Shown here: in pieces, positions 1 to 12,199 of the stretch
How positions within the stretch are numbered: the first letter of the stretch is position 1
Layout of the letters: each line of letters opens with the position of its first letter
NCBI RefSeq assembly: GCF_014898055.3
Contig: NW_023604295.1
Location: 137,546,676-137,610,675 of the forward strand
DNA: 64,000 nucleotides
Direction of reading: 5' to 3'
Origin: Talpa occidentalis
Lineage: Eukaryota > Chordata > Mammalia > Eulipotyphla > Talpidae
Notes under the pieces: generated by a model
Databases searched by the model: none
Seen by the model: the letters and a program-made list of their open reading frames with translations, nothing else
Told to the model about the DNA's origin: nothing
Made by a program: the position numbers and the translations under genes

Positions 1-2987
1 ACTGCAGTGTTTTAGATTGTGTTTTATGTGTTCACAGTCCCTCTTTGGTAATGGTTTACTTTGAAAACTCTCCTGAATTTGTTGCTTTTTAAATTCAAGG
101 AAACAACAATCCAGAGAATGGAAAGGATGAAAAAAATGTAAGTAACACAAAGGGGCAACAGAAATTCATTTCTCTGTGGGGAACTGTATTGGATTACAGG
201 ACATGTAGAATGTGCATGTGTGTTTCAAACCTTAAAGGTCTCACAATCAGGTGTGGAATTTCCTTCAGGACTCCGGTGGATAATAAATCCACTTATAGTT
301 ATGTGTTTGTAAGATGAGTCACTGTTTTGGTTTCCAGTAAGTGATGGTAAAACATTGTTGATGGAATTAATTATGAATTAAAGAGCGCAAAGATACTTTT
401 GGGTTAATATAGTTAATCAAGAGTATATCATCTATTTTTGATAACTGATTTATCAAAATATTAAATAATATGTGTAGATTCATGGTTTGGAGACATTTTA
501 AGTATTGTTAAAGTATCACTAGTCTTTTTCAGATAGTTATTAGTATGGTAATATTACAAATCACACTTTTCATCTATGCAAATATGAAATGATTTTTAAA
601 GAGCAATGAAAAAAAGCAAAACGCAATGAAATTGTATAAGATTATTATGTAGCCTACTACTTTAAAAAACTATATATTTTTTTGAAGTTTGAAAAGTAAC
701 TGAAATAACTTAAACTCCAAGAATGAAAAAGACTCACAGTTGACTCTAGTTGTTTTTCCCCACCTCTGGCTATATTATTCTTAATTTATTAACATCAACT
801 GTCCCTATAAATAAGAAAAAATTGAAACTTCTTTAAGATTCATAAGCACAATTTCAATAATCCTATGCCTCATGAATTATTAATATTATTTGTTACATTG
901 CAGGTTTGAAGAAACTGCAGAGTTACTGAAATGTCCAAATTACCAATTATAATTGTCTGCATGAACTTCTCTAGGACTTTGGCTTCTGTATATGTATATT
1001 TTAAGGATTCTTGATATAATTTAATTGACCACAATATTTTTATTAAGAGTTTCAATTCCACTTGGTATATGAACCCTTTCCTTCAGGATTGAATAAATTC
1101 TTAAGTATTTTTGTGCTATGATTATACTACTTTACTCTGCTTTCCTTTCTTAGGAAAACGACATTTCTTTTACAGAGTGAAGTCATTAGAGCACTGTATT
1201 TCTGTGTTGACATTTGCTGGCAGTGTGCTGAGGAATATGTTTTTAAAGTACAGGCTGGAGGAGCGAGGTTTATGTCCCGTTGGAACCGTTCCAAGTGGGG
1301 CTTGCGTATTGTCCCCAGGAGGCTCGCGGACATACCCTCCTGCCACCTGTCCTGACGAACATGTTGCAGTGAAAAGTTGAAAATTAAATAAAACAAAATA
1401 CAGCTATTTCCTGCTTAGTCAAAAAGCAGCAACACGTTTTCAGTTACCACCGAGGAAGGAAGGGTATGATTCTCCTTTTGTGTTTGGAAGCAGGTCAGAA
1501 AGTTCAGTGTGAAGAATGTGTTGAGTATTTTAGTGCTCCATCCGGTAACACCTTTTAAGACCAGCAGCTCGGACACAGATGGTGGCCGTCCAGTATTACA
1601 AGTCACAGGGAGGTTTTTTCACTAAATGATGTGAAGTTACATTTTTTTCTGGAGAGAGACAAAGTTTTAGATACAGTTAAATCAAGGGATAAAATGGAAT
1701 TTGTTTTTAAATGTTTAGGTAAATTATTATTTTTTTTAAACGTTCCAAACATGTAATAATAGTAATCATGGGTAACTTCAATCTTGATTCCTTTATTTGG
1801 AAGGAAAAAGGAGAAGTAGTTTTTTTTTAAATTATTATATGGCTCTTCTGACTATATTTTATTTATTCGTCTATTTATGTTATATGTATAATTTTACATT
1901 TGTCACATATAAAATATTAATATTAAGTTATAATTCTGAGTAGAAGTAACTTTTAAAAAAGCATTTTTAGTATTCTAATACATATTTAGTCATTTGGCTT
2001 TAAAAATTATGAACATTTGAAATTAGCATAGAACCTTGAATTTAGTCGTTTCATTGTTTTTAGCACTAATGAATACAATTAACTTTATTTTTTTCAATTA
2101 CAAAAATTAAAAAATCAAGAGAACAGTTATAAGTGAAAAACCAATTAACGTCTGAAATATCAGTACTAGCATGGAGTTACAGCCCCACCTTGTGGCTCAT
2201 ATGCCAGTATTTTGCCATTTATTAAAACATGATTTCCCCAAAAATACAATTATATATTTTTCCTTTTGAAAATCTCCATTTCTGTTATAGAAAGAAAACA
2301 ATTTGAAATTTTCTGTGGAAAAGAATAAAAACTTGGTATTTTTCCTTTGTCTCTTTTATCCTTCTCCTTTTTTCTTTATAATCTTTTAGATGCCTTGAAA
2401 CATTTCTGATACATATAGTGTGCAAAGTAGAAATATACGTTGAAAATATAGTAAAAGATGTCTTAAGTGGAAAAACAGCAACTAATAATCAGTTCATAAT
2501 ACCATCCACTTAGAATCTCATTCTTCAGAAATATAATAGTATACTGCTATATCGTACTCCTTTAGCAATCTAATATTTGGAAAGAAAGCAAGCAGATTTG
2601 ACTTTGTTGAAGTCATGGAAGGGAAAGCCAAATGATTTAATATTCTAGCACTTTTAGAAATAGAAAAGTTTTCTCTCTTACACACTTTGGTAAGTGGCCT
2701 GTAGCAATCAGCCAGCCCCTGGTGGTGACCTTGGAAGTCTTGAGAAAATGAGGAGGGACATCAAGTCTTGGCCAGATTATTTCCAGCTACATAATTAAAC
2801 CCTTTGTTAACTGGAGTTTGCACTAAGTTGAACCCCTTAATTCTCCCATAAGCCATTACAAGGTATTTCTTTTACTACCAACAAAGGCATCAGAGCTTGT
2901 GCAGCTGTCTGCTGTTCCCCGGGAAAAGTCTGGCCCTAGGACTTGGGGACCAGGGGGAGTGTGCGTGTCCCGTCCTCGCCAGACAGA

Positions 2988-3005
2988 ATGAAGACGTCAC
3001 GTCAA
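2988..3005. promoter_or_regulatory. CRE-like motif (GACGTCAC) with adjacent CGTCA
   Basis: The sequence GACGTCACGTCA contains a near-complete CREB/ATF element (consensus TGACGTCA) overlapped by a second CGTCA half-site. It sits in a GC-rich patch of an otherwise AT-rich stretch. No gene start is visible next to it, so this is a motif match only. Confidence 0.25.
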
Positions 3006-3082
3006 CGCCATGAGAATTCTAGCCAAATTTAAGAATTATTATGTCAGAAAAAGTAGTTTTATCTACCTGTATATCATTTGTT

Positions 3083-3101
3083 TTGTGTGTGTGTGTGTGT
3101 T
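3083..3101. repeat. (TG)n microsatellite
   Basis: A short uninterrupted TG run flanked by T-rich sequence. Confidence 0.8.
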
Positions 3102-3826
3102 TTACTCTCGCATTTTTAATGTTTTAACATGTGACATATTCCTTGAAAAATAAAACTTACGACTTTGGAACTGTGTTTTTGCCACTCATTACTCACAGCT
3201 TTATGTAATTGACAGGCGCTCAGGGAGGTAATAAAAGTAAAAGGACCTTGTTGGTTTTATAAACTACAACACTTTTTGAACTCAAAAAACATCATAGATT
3301 TTATTTTTACTTTTTAACTACGTTTGTAGAGAAGGTGAAGAGGTGGTGGTACTGGGAAACGAAAATTAAACTACAAAATTAAAACTTAATTATTGTGTTG
3401 AGTGACTCTTAATGTTTCTAGTGAAAACCGCAGGTTTCTTAACTATTCAGAGTGAAAAAAACCTTTGGAAGGCAGCACTGACAGCAGCAGCAGCACTGAG
3501 AACGTGCAGATTTATTTGGGGGTAGGGGATTTTTGAAACCCATTTTCGTATTATCATGGTTTTATTTATATCGAATACTTGTAGGAACAGGGACTATTAG
3601 TGTATCTTATTTTTCTCTTTGAAGTGCACCAAATCACTAATACATTTTTTATTTAATTTTTTAAATATAAAATGTTCAACTCAACATTTTAAAATTAAGA
3701 AGACTTATTCAATAAGTATCCCAAAGGTGTGATTTTTTTAAACTTTATCTTAAGAAAAAGTGAGGATCACAATCTTAATTACCCAGGAAATTTGAACAGT
3801 GGAAATTAGAGGGGTGGGAATGCTGA

Positions 3827-4103
3827 TTTTTTTTTTTTTTTAAAGATTTACTTATTTATGCATACAATAGCTGGGGCACAGGCCAGGGGTGCGGGGCGGG
3901 GGTTGAGAGGATTCACCAGAGACAGAGTAGGGAGCAGACCAGGCAGATCTACTCAAATACACTGTTGAGGGGAGCAGCAGGCGAGACAGGAGAGGTCTGC
4001 TGCTCCACGTGGGTAGCCCCTGGCCAGGGATAGAACTCTTGTTGCAGTGGCTGCCAATAGCTTGATAGTGCTGTGTCTTTAACCCCTGTGCTACTAGGGA
4101 GGC
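3827..4103 (-). repeat. tRNA-derived SINE, class B, copy 1
   Basis: Full-length minus copy. The poly-T (the A tail in sense) is followed by AAAGATTT, the reverse of the AATC/TCTTT end. The body then runs through CTGGGGCACAGGCC and AATACACTGTTGAGGGGAGCAG to a degenerate head CTACTAGGGAGGC. The B box is damaged (GATAGAACTC), so autonomous Pol III transcription is unlikely. No clear TSD was seen. Copy 2 lies only 13 bp away. Confidence 0.9.
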
Positions 4104-4116
4104 GAATTTCCCCCCA

Positions 4117-4392
4117 TTTTTTTTTTAAAGATTATTTATTTATACAAGCACTGGGTACAGTCGGAAGCATGAGAGGGTGAGAGAATTCACCAGAACCAGA
4201 GCGGGGAGCAGAGCAGGCAGAAGGACCGAAGTACACTGCTGAGGGGAGCAGCGGGCGGCAGGAGAGGTCTGCGCGCCATTGGGACCCTCACCCGGTGGCT
4301 GGGGAGCAGCCGGGGTTCGAACCAGCGCTGCAGAGGCTGTGGGCAGCTTCGCAACCCAGCGCTCAACCGCTGCGCCACTGGGGAGGCCCCCC
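4117..4392 (-). repeat. tRNA-derived SINE, class A, copy 2
   Basis: Full-length minus copy of the GC-rich class, recognised by ACAAGCACTGGGTACAGTCGG, GAGAGAATTCACCAGA and the head CAACCGCTGCGCCACTGGGGAGGCC. In sense the A box reads TGGCGCAGCGG, and the B box GGTTCGAACCC is close to consensus. The tail ends AATAATCTTT before an A run, so the terminator is intact. Confidence 0.92.
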
Positions 4393-5059
4393 AAAATTTT
4401 TTAATGGGCAGCAAAGTCTTCCCTGAGTCAGTAATTTGAAGTGAAGTGAATTCAGATGTGAGTTGATTTACCTTTTATAACTCATTCTACTTATTCCCAA
4501 ATAACTGATTTGACAGAAGTGCAGAAAACCCAAATGTATAAGAAGCTTGGTCTTTTAGGGAAAAGGAAATTTCCTTTTCTTCCACAGTAGCTATAAGAAA
4601 CGACTTTCCTGATTGAGGATGTCACAGTTATTTGTGCCTTGGTTTCTGCCACAAGAAACCTAAAGAGGAAGCTAAGATCTCTGAAGTTACCATGGTGATA
4701 CAGTTGTCTGAAACGCTGGAGGACATGTCTTGCAAAGCCACACTCCCTATGGCATTTTCTACTGCATGAACCAATATATTGTCATTATTCAAGACCTAAG
4801 GCATATAATGAGGTACCTAGAAAATTGCATCTAACTTTTAAATAACATCAGACTTATTTCAGCAATTCTTTTCTCATGGCAAAGAAAAACTATTCAATAC
4901 ATTTGATTGTTTAACCATAATATATCAACTCGAGCTAGGTAAATTCTACAAAATAGGTGTCAATTGTTCTTCCTACACCCAAACTATGAATTAACAGTAT
5001 ACATTAAAATGGTCTTTGAATTGTTTTAAATAGTCTGAAAGCTTATTTTTTTTCTCTTT

Positions 5060-5292
5060 AAATAATAAATTTTATTTTTATATTCCCCATACAATTGCAA
5101 CCCCCCCATTCTGATCCCATTCCCTCCCCTCCCGCACCCCAGCCGCCCAAAAGTGTCTCTGTTTCATAGTTTTTTGTTGATTCTGATTTTCACTTTCTTA
5201 TAGTTATTCATTTTCCTGGTCCCTTATTTAAGTTTTCTAGATTCCTGCTATGAGTGAGACCATCCGGTATTTTTCTTTTTCTTCTTGGCTTA
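5060..5292 (-). mobile_element. 5'-truncated L1 3' end with 24-bp TSD
   Basis: Reverse of an L1 3' end. In sense it runs from AATACCGGATGG through CATAGCAGGAATCTAGAAAAC and a G-rich block to GGGGAATATAAAAATAAA. The 24-bp direct repeats at 5036-5059 and 5293-5316 are identical and start TGAAAGCTTA. The same 3' UTR type recurs at 12986-13181 and 41802-42095. The insertion sits in or beside an older L1 fragment. No ORF is preserved. Confidence 0.93.
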
Positions 5293-5316
5293 TGAAAGCT
5301 TATTTTTTTTCTCTTT

Positions 5317-5682
5317 TTAGTTCATGTTTGTTTTATCGCTATACCACATAAGAGAAATTATATGGTGTTTTCTGTCGGATTTACCTCACTAAGCGTAATT
5401 CCCTCCAGGTTCATCCATGTTGTATATGGCAGGGTTTCATCTTATTTAAAGCTGTGTAGTCTTCTTTATCCCTTTGTCAATTGATGGGCCCTGGCTGTTT
5501 CCAGTTCTTGCCTGTTGTAAATAGTGTTGCAGTGAATATGGGGATACACACACACACATTGTATACATATATATGGGGGATGCATACACACACACACACA
5601 TATATCTTTGAGTTACTGTTTTTGTATTTTTCAGGGTAAATACGCAGAAGTGGGATAATTAAATTGTATGGAATTCCTATTT
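5317..5682 (-). mobile_element. Older L1 fragment, interrupted by SINEs
   Basis: Reverse-strand L1 sequence from the end of ORF2 or the 3' UTR, recognised by stretches such as CAGGTTCATCCATGTTG, TTGATGGGCCCTGG and ATAGTGTTGCAGTGAATATGG. It continues beyond the nested SINEs at about 6239-6290 (AAGGAATCTCCACTGAGCTG). It contains CA microsatellite tracts near 5549 and 5585. It is decayed and non-coding. Confidence 0.88.
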
Positions 5683-5684
5683 TT

Positions 5685-6223
5685 TTAAAGATTTATGATT
5701 ACAAGAATTGGGGTACAGGGTCTCCCCTGGTAGCACAGCGGTTGAACGCTGGGCTGTGAAGCTGCCCGCAGCCTCTGCAATGCCAGTTCGATCCCCGGCC
5801 ACCGGCGAGGGTCCCACATGGCGCGACAGACCTCTCCTGTCTCGCCAGCTGCTCCCCTCAGCAGTGTATTTCGTTGGTCTGCCTGTTCTGTTCCCCACTC
5901 TGGCTCTGGTGAATTCTCTCACCCTCCCGTGCTTCTGACTGTACCCAGTGCTTGTACAAATAAATAAATAAATCTTTAAAAAAAATTAAAATTAAAAAAA
6001 AAGAATTGGGATACAGGCCAGTGGTGTGGGAGGGGAGAAGATTCACCAGAGTGGCGAACAGAACAGGAGGACCGACTGAGATACACTGCTGAGGGGAGCA
6101 GTGGGCGAGTCAGGAGAGGTCTGCTGCGCCATGTGGGCAGCTCCCTGGCCGGGGATCGAACTCAGAGGCTGAGGACAGCTTCACAGTGCTGCGCTCAACC
6201 CTTTGTGCCACCACGGAGGCCCA
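5685..6223 (-). repeat. tRNA-derived SINE, copy 3, split by copy 4
   Basis: Older minus copy made of 5685-5719 and 6018-6223, interrupted by a plus-strand SINE. Its own TSDs are GGAATTCCTATTTTT (5670-5684) and GGAATTCCTGTTTTT (6224-6238), one mismatch in 15. The head reads CCTTTGTGCCACCACGGAGGCCC. The B box (GGGATCGAACTC) is preserved but the A box is decayed. Confidence 0.93.
5720..6000 (+). repeat. tRNA-derived SINE, class A, copy 4, nested in copy 3
   Basis: Full-length plus copy. The A box reads TAGCACAGCGG and the B box AGTTCGATCC, and the tail AATAAATAAATAAATCTTT is followed by A-rich sequence. TSDs at 5703-5719 and 6001-6017 (AAGAATTGGGGTACAGG against AAGAATTGGGATACAGG) are taken from copy 3 itself, so copy 4 is younger. 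The head starts GTCTCCCCTGG, a variant shared with copy 23. Confidence 0.95.
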
Positions 6224-6290
6224 GGAATTCCTGTTTTTAACGTTTTAAGGAATCTCCACTGAGCTGGCCCATTTTCAGAACTGGTAAATG

Positions 6291-7978
6291 CTCATAGGGA
6301 AAAATTACTCTGAGACAATTTCTCTAAGGTTATTCTTATTTTGGTGATTTTAACTCCTCCGACCCTCATTACTTCTGCAACTCTAAAGTGCCTTGAAAAT
6401 GGTGGCTACTTAATATTGTGTCTGGATTTCTTGGTTGTTTATGGCAGGAGTGTTGATTTGGTGCGATCTACTTTACCCTACCTTTGGAAGGGGAGGTCCC
6501 CAAATTCTATTGCTTAAACCAACACCTTTATAAACATTGTTTTCAATTCTGTCTACTCTGCAGCAGTAACACTGTGGATGTGTAACAAGTTAATTTTATA
6601 ATACACTTCTTTAAGTTTAATAAAGCACAATTCTAAAAATGGTTTTTCACACCTGATAACAGAAAAATTGTGACAGATCATTAGTACTTAAGGTTAGGAT
6701 GTGACAGAGTAAGTGACAGCTACACCTTCCCACTTCATTATTAGCAAGGCGGATCAGGTTGAGTAGGAAAATATACCTTTCTCCAGTAGGAAAGCACCTT
6801 TCTCCAGCAAAAAATTACACATTTTCATAAGAGTTAATAAAGTTAAGAAAACTTGCTAGCCCTCCCCATCTTAGCACATCTTGATTTGATTTTAAATTGT
6901 AAAAGCAAAATTTAAAAGAGTCATAGACTTTCAAATTGTGTTGGTATAGCCTCAAATCTGTGAAAGTCATAAAATAGCCGATGTTAAATACATTTGGTAG
7001 TTTTAGCAATAACCTTTTGCTTCCTGAATAATTTTCTCACACTTTATAGCTTTAAGAATGTACTTTTTACTCATGGGAACTAAAAATTATGTGATGAGAA
7101 ACTGAAGGGGAAAAGTTCAAAAGGTAGTCAGTGGCTTTGGTTTTTTTTCAGTTCTAGAAAAAGGAAGGATAAGACTGTTTGGATTATGCTGTTCTCCGAT
7201 TTAGGGAAAAAATTGCTAATGAATATTTTAACCTCTAGGTTATCAACATGCTTGCTCAAGATAGATTTATGGTGAAATTTGACTACTGAACTGTCTTGTT
7301 AAATTTTAAAAGATGAGTTTGGATGAATTACAAATAACATCCTCTACCCTTAGGTCAAAAGGAATATGTAAACTGGAATTTTTTGGATAAGAATACTTAT
7401 TATAGTCTCAGCTTTCAGACTTCCTATTAAAATGACTATAAGATTGTGTATACTAATATACAATCATTTTTGTTTTTATTCTGAATATATAACACAAGTT
7501 CATTTTATTTTTATCCTGTCTCTGTATTTATGTGGATGGTGTGGGTTATTGAAAGATGGTAATTCCACTTTAGATGTAATTTTAGTGTTTTTCATGGAAT
7601 TCATGAGCATTTTCAACATCATTAAATATATTCTCAAATGCAAAATCTGGAAGTTAATAGTTACAAAATATCCTCTTCTACAAGTTTGACATTTGACCAT
7701 CAATATGCCAGATGTAATACCATGATCTTTTAAACAATCTTTCTACTTTGTTTATTGTATATTTCTCTAGTTGTATATTTTATAAGTCCCCAAATATAAA
7801 GAGCACCATGTTATGCATTTCTACATATGAATCTTTGCTGATCTATATTACTATACCCCTAGATCATCATTCCAGGATAGGCAATGATTAAGGCAATTGG
7901 CATCCACTTCATACTTCATGTTTATAAAAGTTATACTCTTCTATACAAGTTTTTGTTTAAGTGTAGACTCACCACAAT
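6291..7978. other. AT-rich DNA, nothing recognised
   Basis: I see no young repeat and no convincing coding frame. Short frames near 7432-7703 on both strands are hydrophobic and AT-driven. Confidence 0.4.
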
Positions 7979-7990
7979 TGAATATTTTCT

Positions 7991-8263
7991 CTCTTTTTTT
8001 AAAGATTTATTTACTTATGCATACAAGAACCAAGGTAAAGGCCAGATGTGTGGGAGGGTGAGAGGATTCACCAGAAACAGAGCGGGGAACAGAACAGGCA
8101 GACTGACTGAAATACACTGCTGAGGGGAGCCGCGGGTGAGACAGGAGAGGTCTGCCACCCCATGTGGGAATCTCCACGGCTGGCCAGGATCGAACCCGTG
8201 CTGCAGAGGCTGTGGACAGCTTCACAGCACTGCGCTCAACCCGCTGCGCCACCGGGGAGGCCC
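7991..8263 (-). repeat. tRNA-derived SINE, class C, copy 5
   Basis: Full-length minus copy with the head CAACCCGCTGCGCCACCGGGGAGGCC and a B box reading GGATCGAACCC on this strand. TSDs begin TGAATATTTTC (7979) and TGAATATCTTA (8264). The AAAGATTT terminator region is intact. Confidence 0.92.
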
Positions 8264-8753
8264 TGAATATCTTAATTTTTAAATAGCTACTAGTTAGTCC
8301 ATAAATTACATTATTTCATCATTATATTATTAAGTCGTTTTGTTTATTACACTGGAGAATTGCAGCTGTACCTTAACACGTAGCATCCAGCCTTCCTCTC
8401 CAATGGAAAAAACCTTGAACGATTGAACTGTTTCTTTCCGTTTCTATGTGTTTCTAAATAATAGGGTTATAGTTTTTTGTTTGTGATTCGGTTTACAGTG
8501 TTATCTTTTGGACTGCCTGTTATGTGAGAGAAAGAACTAGCAGTCCGATTCATACTTACCCTTCTACTGAGATGTTACTACCCTATTTTAATCTGTCATT
8601 TTACATTTTCTTCCTAGAATCTTGCCACGTGGAAAACTCAATCCTCCTGTTCCAACCTGGCCTGGCTCTCTGGGCCGCCTCCATCCTGCTCAGGATAGAA
8701 CTTTGGTTTCTCTCTTACGTTTCATTTGTATTTCTTGCTCCCCGAGTCTTCCT

Positions 8754-8756
8754 ATT

Positions 8757-8795
<39 letters not shown>

Positions 8796-9031
8796 TTCAT
8801 GCATATAAGAGCTGGGGTGTAGACCAGAGATGCAGGGGGGGTGAGAGGACTCACCAGAGACAGAGTGGGGAGCAGAACAGACAGTCCCACTGAAATACAC
8901 TGCTGAAGGGAGCAAGGGAGAGAGATGAGCGGTCTGCTGCACCATGTGGGTCAGCATCCTGGCCGGGGATCGAACTCATGCCACAGTGGCTTGATAGCGC
9001 TGAGACTTTAACCTGTGATCACCAGGGAGGC
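8754..9031 (-). repeat. tRNA-derived SINE, class B, copy 6, with (ATTT)n tail
   Basis: Minus copy bounded by a perfect 14-bp TSD, CCCCGAGTCTTCCT, at 8740-8753 and 9032-9045. The AATAAA-rich end has expanded into an (ATTT)n tract of roughly 45 bp at 8754-8800. The head is decayed (TGATCACCAGGGAGGCC). Confidence 0.94.
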
Positions 9032-9789
9032 CCCCGAGTCTTCCTTATCTTGCTGTACCCTGACATTTTAGTGGGGCTCATTCACTAAGTCCAGAGGCTC
9101 TCTAGGATTCTGTCTAAAAAAAAAAAAATAAAATAAAATAATATTGCTAAAACAAAACAAAAAAGAAAAGAAAGAAAGAAAAAAAAGAAAGCTGGCTCCC
9201 TGCTCAGCTCCAGATCTTTCAGTGGGTATATCCGAACCTATGGTTTTTCCCTTTTTGCTACAAAATCGGCACCTACAAATCTGATTTCCATTTTCCGGAA
9301 ACTTTTGCAAACCTCTGCTGATAGCCGCTCACTCTTACAAGAGTAAGTATGCATTTATAGTTTTCATATTCCTTTACTGTCATGGTAAATGGCCTTTGGA
9401 AGGTAAGAAAATATTTGCTTTCTTAAAGTAGACTTCATTAACTTAATGAAGATCGTTAGAGAAAAGTTAAGCTATTACAGAAGTCCATAAAGTAACACAT
9501 CCTTACCTTCCTCCCATTGTCTGCTGCTCTTAATCCACACAAAGATAAAGGGTGTATACCCCGAACAGTGAAAGCGGCAAACACCATCTAAGGACAGCAG
9601 AAATTAAGGCAGTTCAATAATGAAAGCAGGAGGGCAAGAGCTGAGCAGGGCCCATGAGATAGTTTTTGCAGACTCGATAGTCTCTAACAGGCAGTGTTTC
9701 ATATAAGCTGGGGCAACGAAGAGAAAATAACTTAGATCCCTTGCATCTAAGGTTCCTGCTCCCTTGTTAGTTATTACAACCAACTCAAG

Positions 9790-10070
9790 GTCCTCCGCAG
9801 CAGTTGTGCAGCAGGTTGAGTGCAGTGCTGTGAAGCTGTCTGTCCGTAGCCTCTGCAGTGCGGGTTCGATTCCCAGCCAGCCAGGGAGATACCCACATAG
9901 CGCGGCAGACCTCTTCTGTCTCGCCTGCTGCTCCCCTCAGCAGTGTATTTCATCAGTCTGCCTGTTCTGCTCCCTGCTCCGTCTCTGGTGAATCCTCTTA
10001 CCCTCTCATGCCTCAGGCCTGTATTCCAGCTCTTTTATAAATAAATAAATCTTTAAAAAAAAAAAAAAAA
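9790..10070 (+). repeat. tRNA-derived SINE, class C, copy 7
   Basis: Plus copy with a good B box (GGTTCGATTCC), a decayed start (GTTGTGCAGCAGG) and a complete tail ATAAATAAATAAATCTTT plus A run. Flanking repeats are AACCAACTCAAG (9778) and AACCAACCAAG (10070). Confidence 0.93.
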
Positions 10071-10080
10071 ACCAACCAAG

Positions 10081-12190
10081 CTGAACCATGCCATTCATTC
10101 CAGGGGATGAGGAGAAAGCAAAGGCAATGAGAAGAGGGGTGATGTTGGGGACAACACTTGCTGGTTCTTTGCACGCGCACCACCACATCGTCTAAGCACA
10201 CTTCCAGCCTCACCTGTGACAGGCCTCTGCTCCATTCACTGCACGTATTGACTCCTCCAATTGCTAATTTCTTTTTTTTTTTTTTCAGATTATTTTCACG
10301 AAGGAAAAGTACTTTAATTTCCATGACCATATTTAAAATGGAAAATATAGCTCCAAATGCTCCAGATCTCCAAGTGGCAGGGCGTGTTTAAGCTTCCTGC
10401 CTGAACTGCCAAAAATCTCAGCAACGCGGCATGAATCACTCAGCTCTTTGGGGTCAGATGCGGCTCCACACACGAGGCTCGCATCAACGTGCGCTGTAAT
10501 CAAAAGAGAAAATGATTCCATTTGAGCATCTCCATAAATTCTGGCTCAAGCACTGTATTTTTGGAATAATAAACACAAATTTGTTCCTAATAGGAGGGAA
10601 ATCATGTTCAGGATCGAACCTGATGCCTTCCTGGAATTGAAGTCCGGGACACGGGAGACATTCCTAAGGAACGGATTTCCTAATAGAAACAACCCCCCAG
10701 GACGTTGAGCCAATACTTCTTGCAGAGCGCAGAGTCCTTTGGAATTTACTGAAAGCCGAGAATTGATTACAGCGGGCACAGGACATTTATATTTATAGGC
10801 ACACTTTAGATAAGACTTTTAAAAGCCAAAAAAGGCATCACTTTAGGGGCAATTCAGACAAGTGTTGTAATCTTATTCATTTTTCATAGGCATAAAAGGA
10901 TTGTTATATTGATATTGACAGAAATTAAGTGGTTAATTGGAGATTTTAACTTAAAAGAATGAATTGCTCTAACAGCGGTTGAGAATTTTTCTTTGCCATA
11001 TACGGTTCAATTCTGTGGTCTGGCAAAGACCCAACAGCCATTTCTCTATAATGCATACCTTTCCACAGCTGGATTTTCAAATATGATTAGAAAGTTCACA
11101 TGACAGAACTGTCCTGAAAATAAATATGTCAGCAGGCTTTGCTTTATTTTATGCATTTATTCTGAATGTAACATAACTGGATACAAACACAGACGACACT
11201 CTGAGACATTTTGCCAGAACTCTTCAACTATACCATCGTTTGAGATTGTGGAAGGTGATTTAGAAACACCTGGGTTGAATATTTATATCCATGCCTTAAA
11301 TCCTAAAAGCCTTGCAGTTTTACAGTCCTTCTGGGGAAAGGCAGGAACTACATTAACACTTGTTAGTGTAATAGTTAATGCACTGCTGAGACAGACTTTG
11401 TAAAACATTAGAAAATTATGCAACAAAAGATTAAAAAGGATTGATGTTTGATCAACCTTTGTGGGTTTAGGATTATGTTTTTAAAAATAAATCTTTTACA
11501 TTTTGGGAATTGGGGGCATGAGAAAAGATTACATTGGAATACAGTTCTATTTTTTTTCTGGTGTAGAGTTCTAAGCATTATATGCAAATGAGCATCATTG
11601 TTCCTGTAACATCATGACATGTAGCTACTAGTCTTAGCTAATCAAGATAGTCTGCTTAAGCTTGCTGTGGGTGGTATTCCCAGAACCCAGCTTTCTTCTC
11701 CAGGATGTAATCTCTATGCTCTTCTCCCACCCTCCTTATATCTATTTGATCCGCTTCAATGGCACACAAGACCAAAAGTTTGCTGAATTTGATAGAAGAA
11801 TATGAGTCAATCGGTAAGTAGAGAGAAGAACAATCAAGTGTCTTCTCTTCACCAGCGACATATTTACATTGAATAGCAGCATCTGGAGAAGCTTCTCCAT
11901 CTTTCTTATCAGGAAGAGTGACTTTCCTCCACTGCTGCCACATACCTGGGTAGCTCTTGCGATTACCTGTCTACATTAGCCACAGAAAAACCAAATTTGC
12001 AAAAGACACCTCCCCTTCAAGATAATCCTTGTCAATCGTTAGGACATGAATCATTACCAACATGTTTGAGCATCTACTCTGAGGGGGTGAGTTGGGGGGG
12101 GCATGGACCACTCACATTTACTTTCTCATTTAAATCTCCCAACAATCCCACTAGGTAGTTGCTTGTGTTGCCCCATCTTCCTGACAAGAT
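10081..12190. other. Unique-looking DNA, no gene recognised
   Basis: There are no young repeats. A poly-T at about 10270 followed by TCAGATTATTTTCACG could be either a splice-acceptor-like sequence or the poly-A of an old minus-strand retrocopy. No parent gene was recognised. A 95-codon minus frame (11656-11943) is the best open frame, with no recognised domain. Homeodomain-like TAATTGG and E-box CAGCTG strings occur at 10930-11080 but are common by chance. Confidence 0.4.
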
Positions 12191-12199
12191 ATCTTTATC

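Larger units (their letters stand above)
1..3826. other. AT-rich single-copy-like DNA, no recognised repeat or gene
   Basis: I recognise no lineage SINE, L1 or LTR here. The longest open frames are two overlapping 89-codon frames on opposite strands (about 1111-1396), neither with a recognisable domain. A GC-richer patch at about 2880-3010 holds a CRE-like motif. A CTCF-like motif lies near 2180. The region could hold conserved non-coding sequence, but nothing here proves it. Confidence 0.5.

Noticed and set aside
8754..8800. CRISPR-like or satellite array
   Set aside because: A simple (ATTT)n expansion of a SINE tail.
10265..10800. Minus-strand processed pseudogene ending at a poly-T
   Set aside because: The poly-T and adjacent sequence fit, but there is no parent gene, clear AATAAA or TSD.
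11656..11943. 95-codon minus frame with balanced composition
   Set aside because: It looked protein-like, but I could not link it to any family. No exon boundaries or poly-A retrocopy signs are clear.
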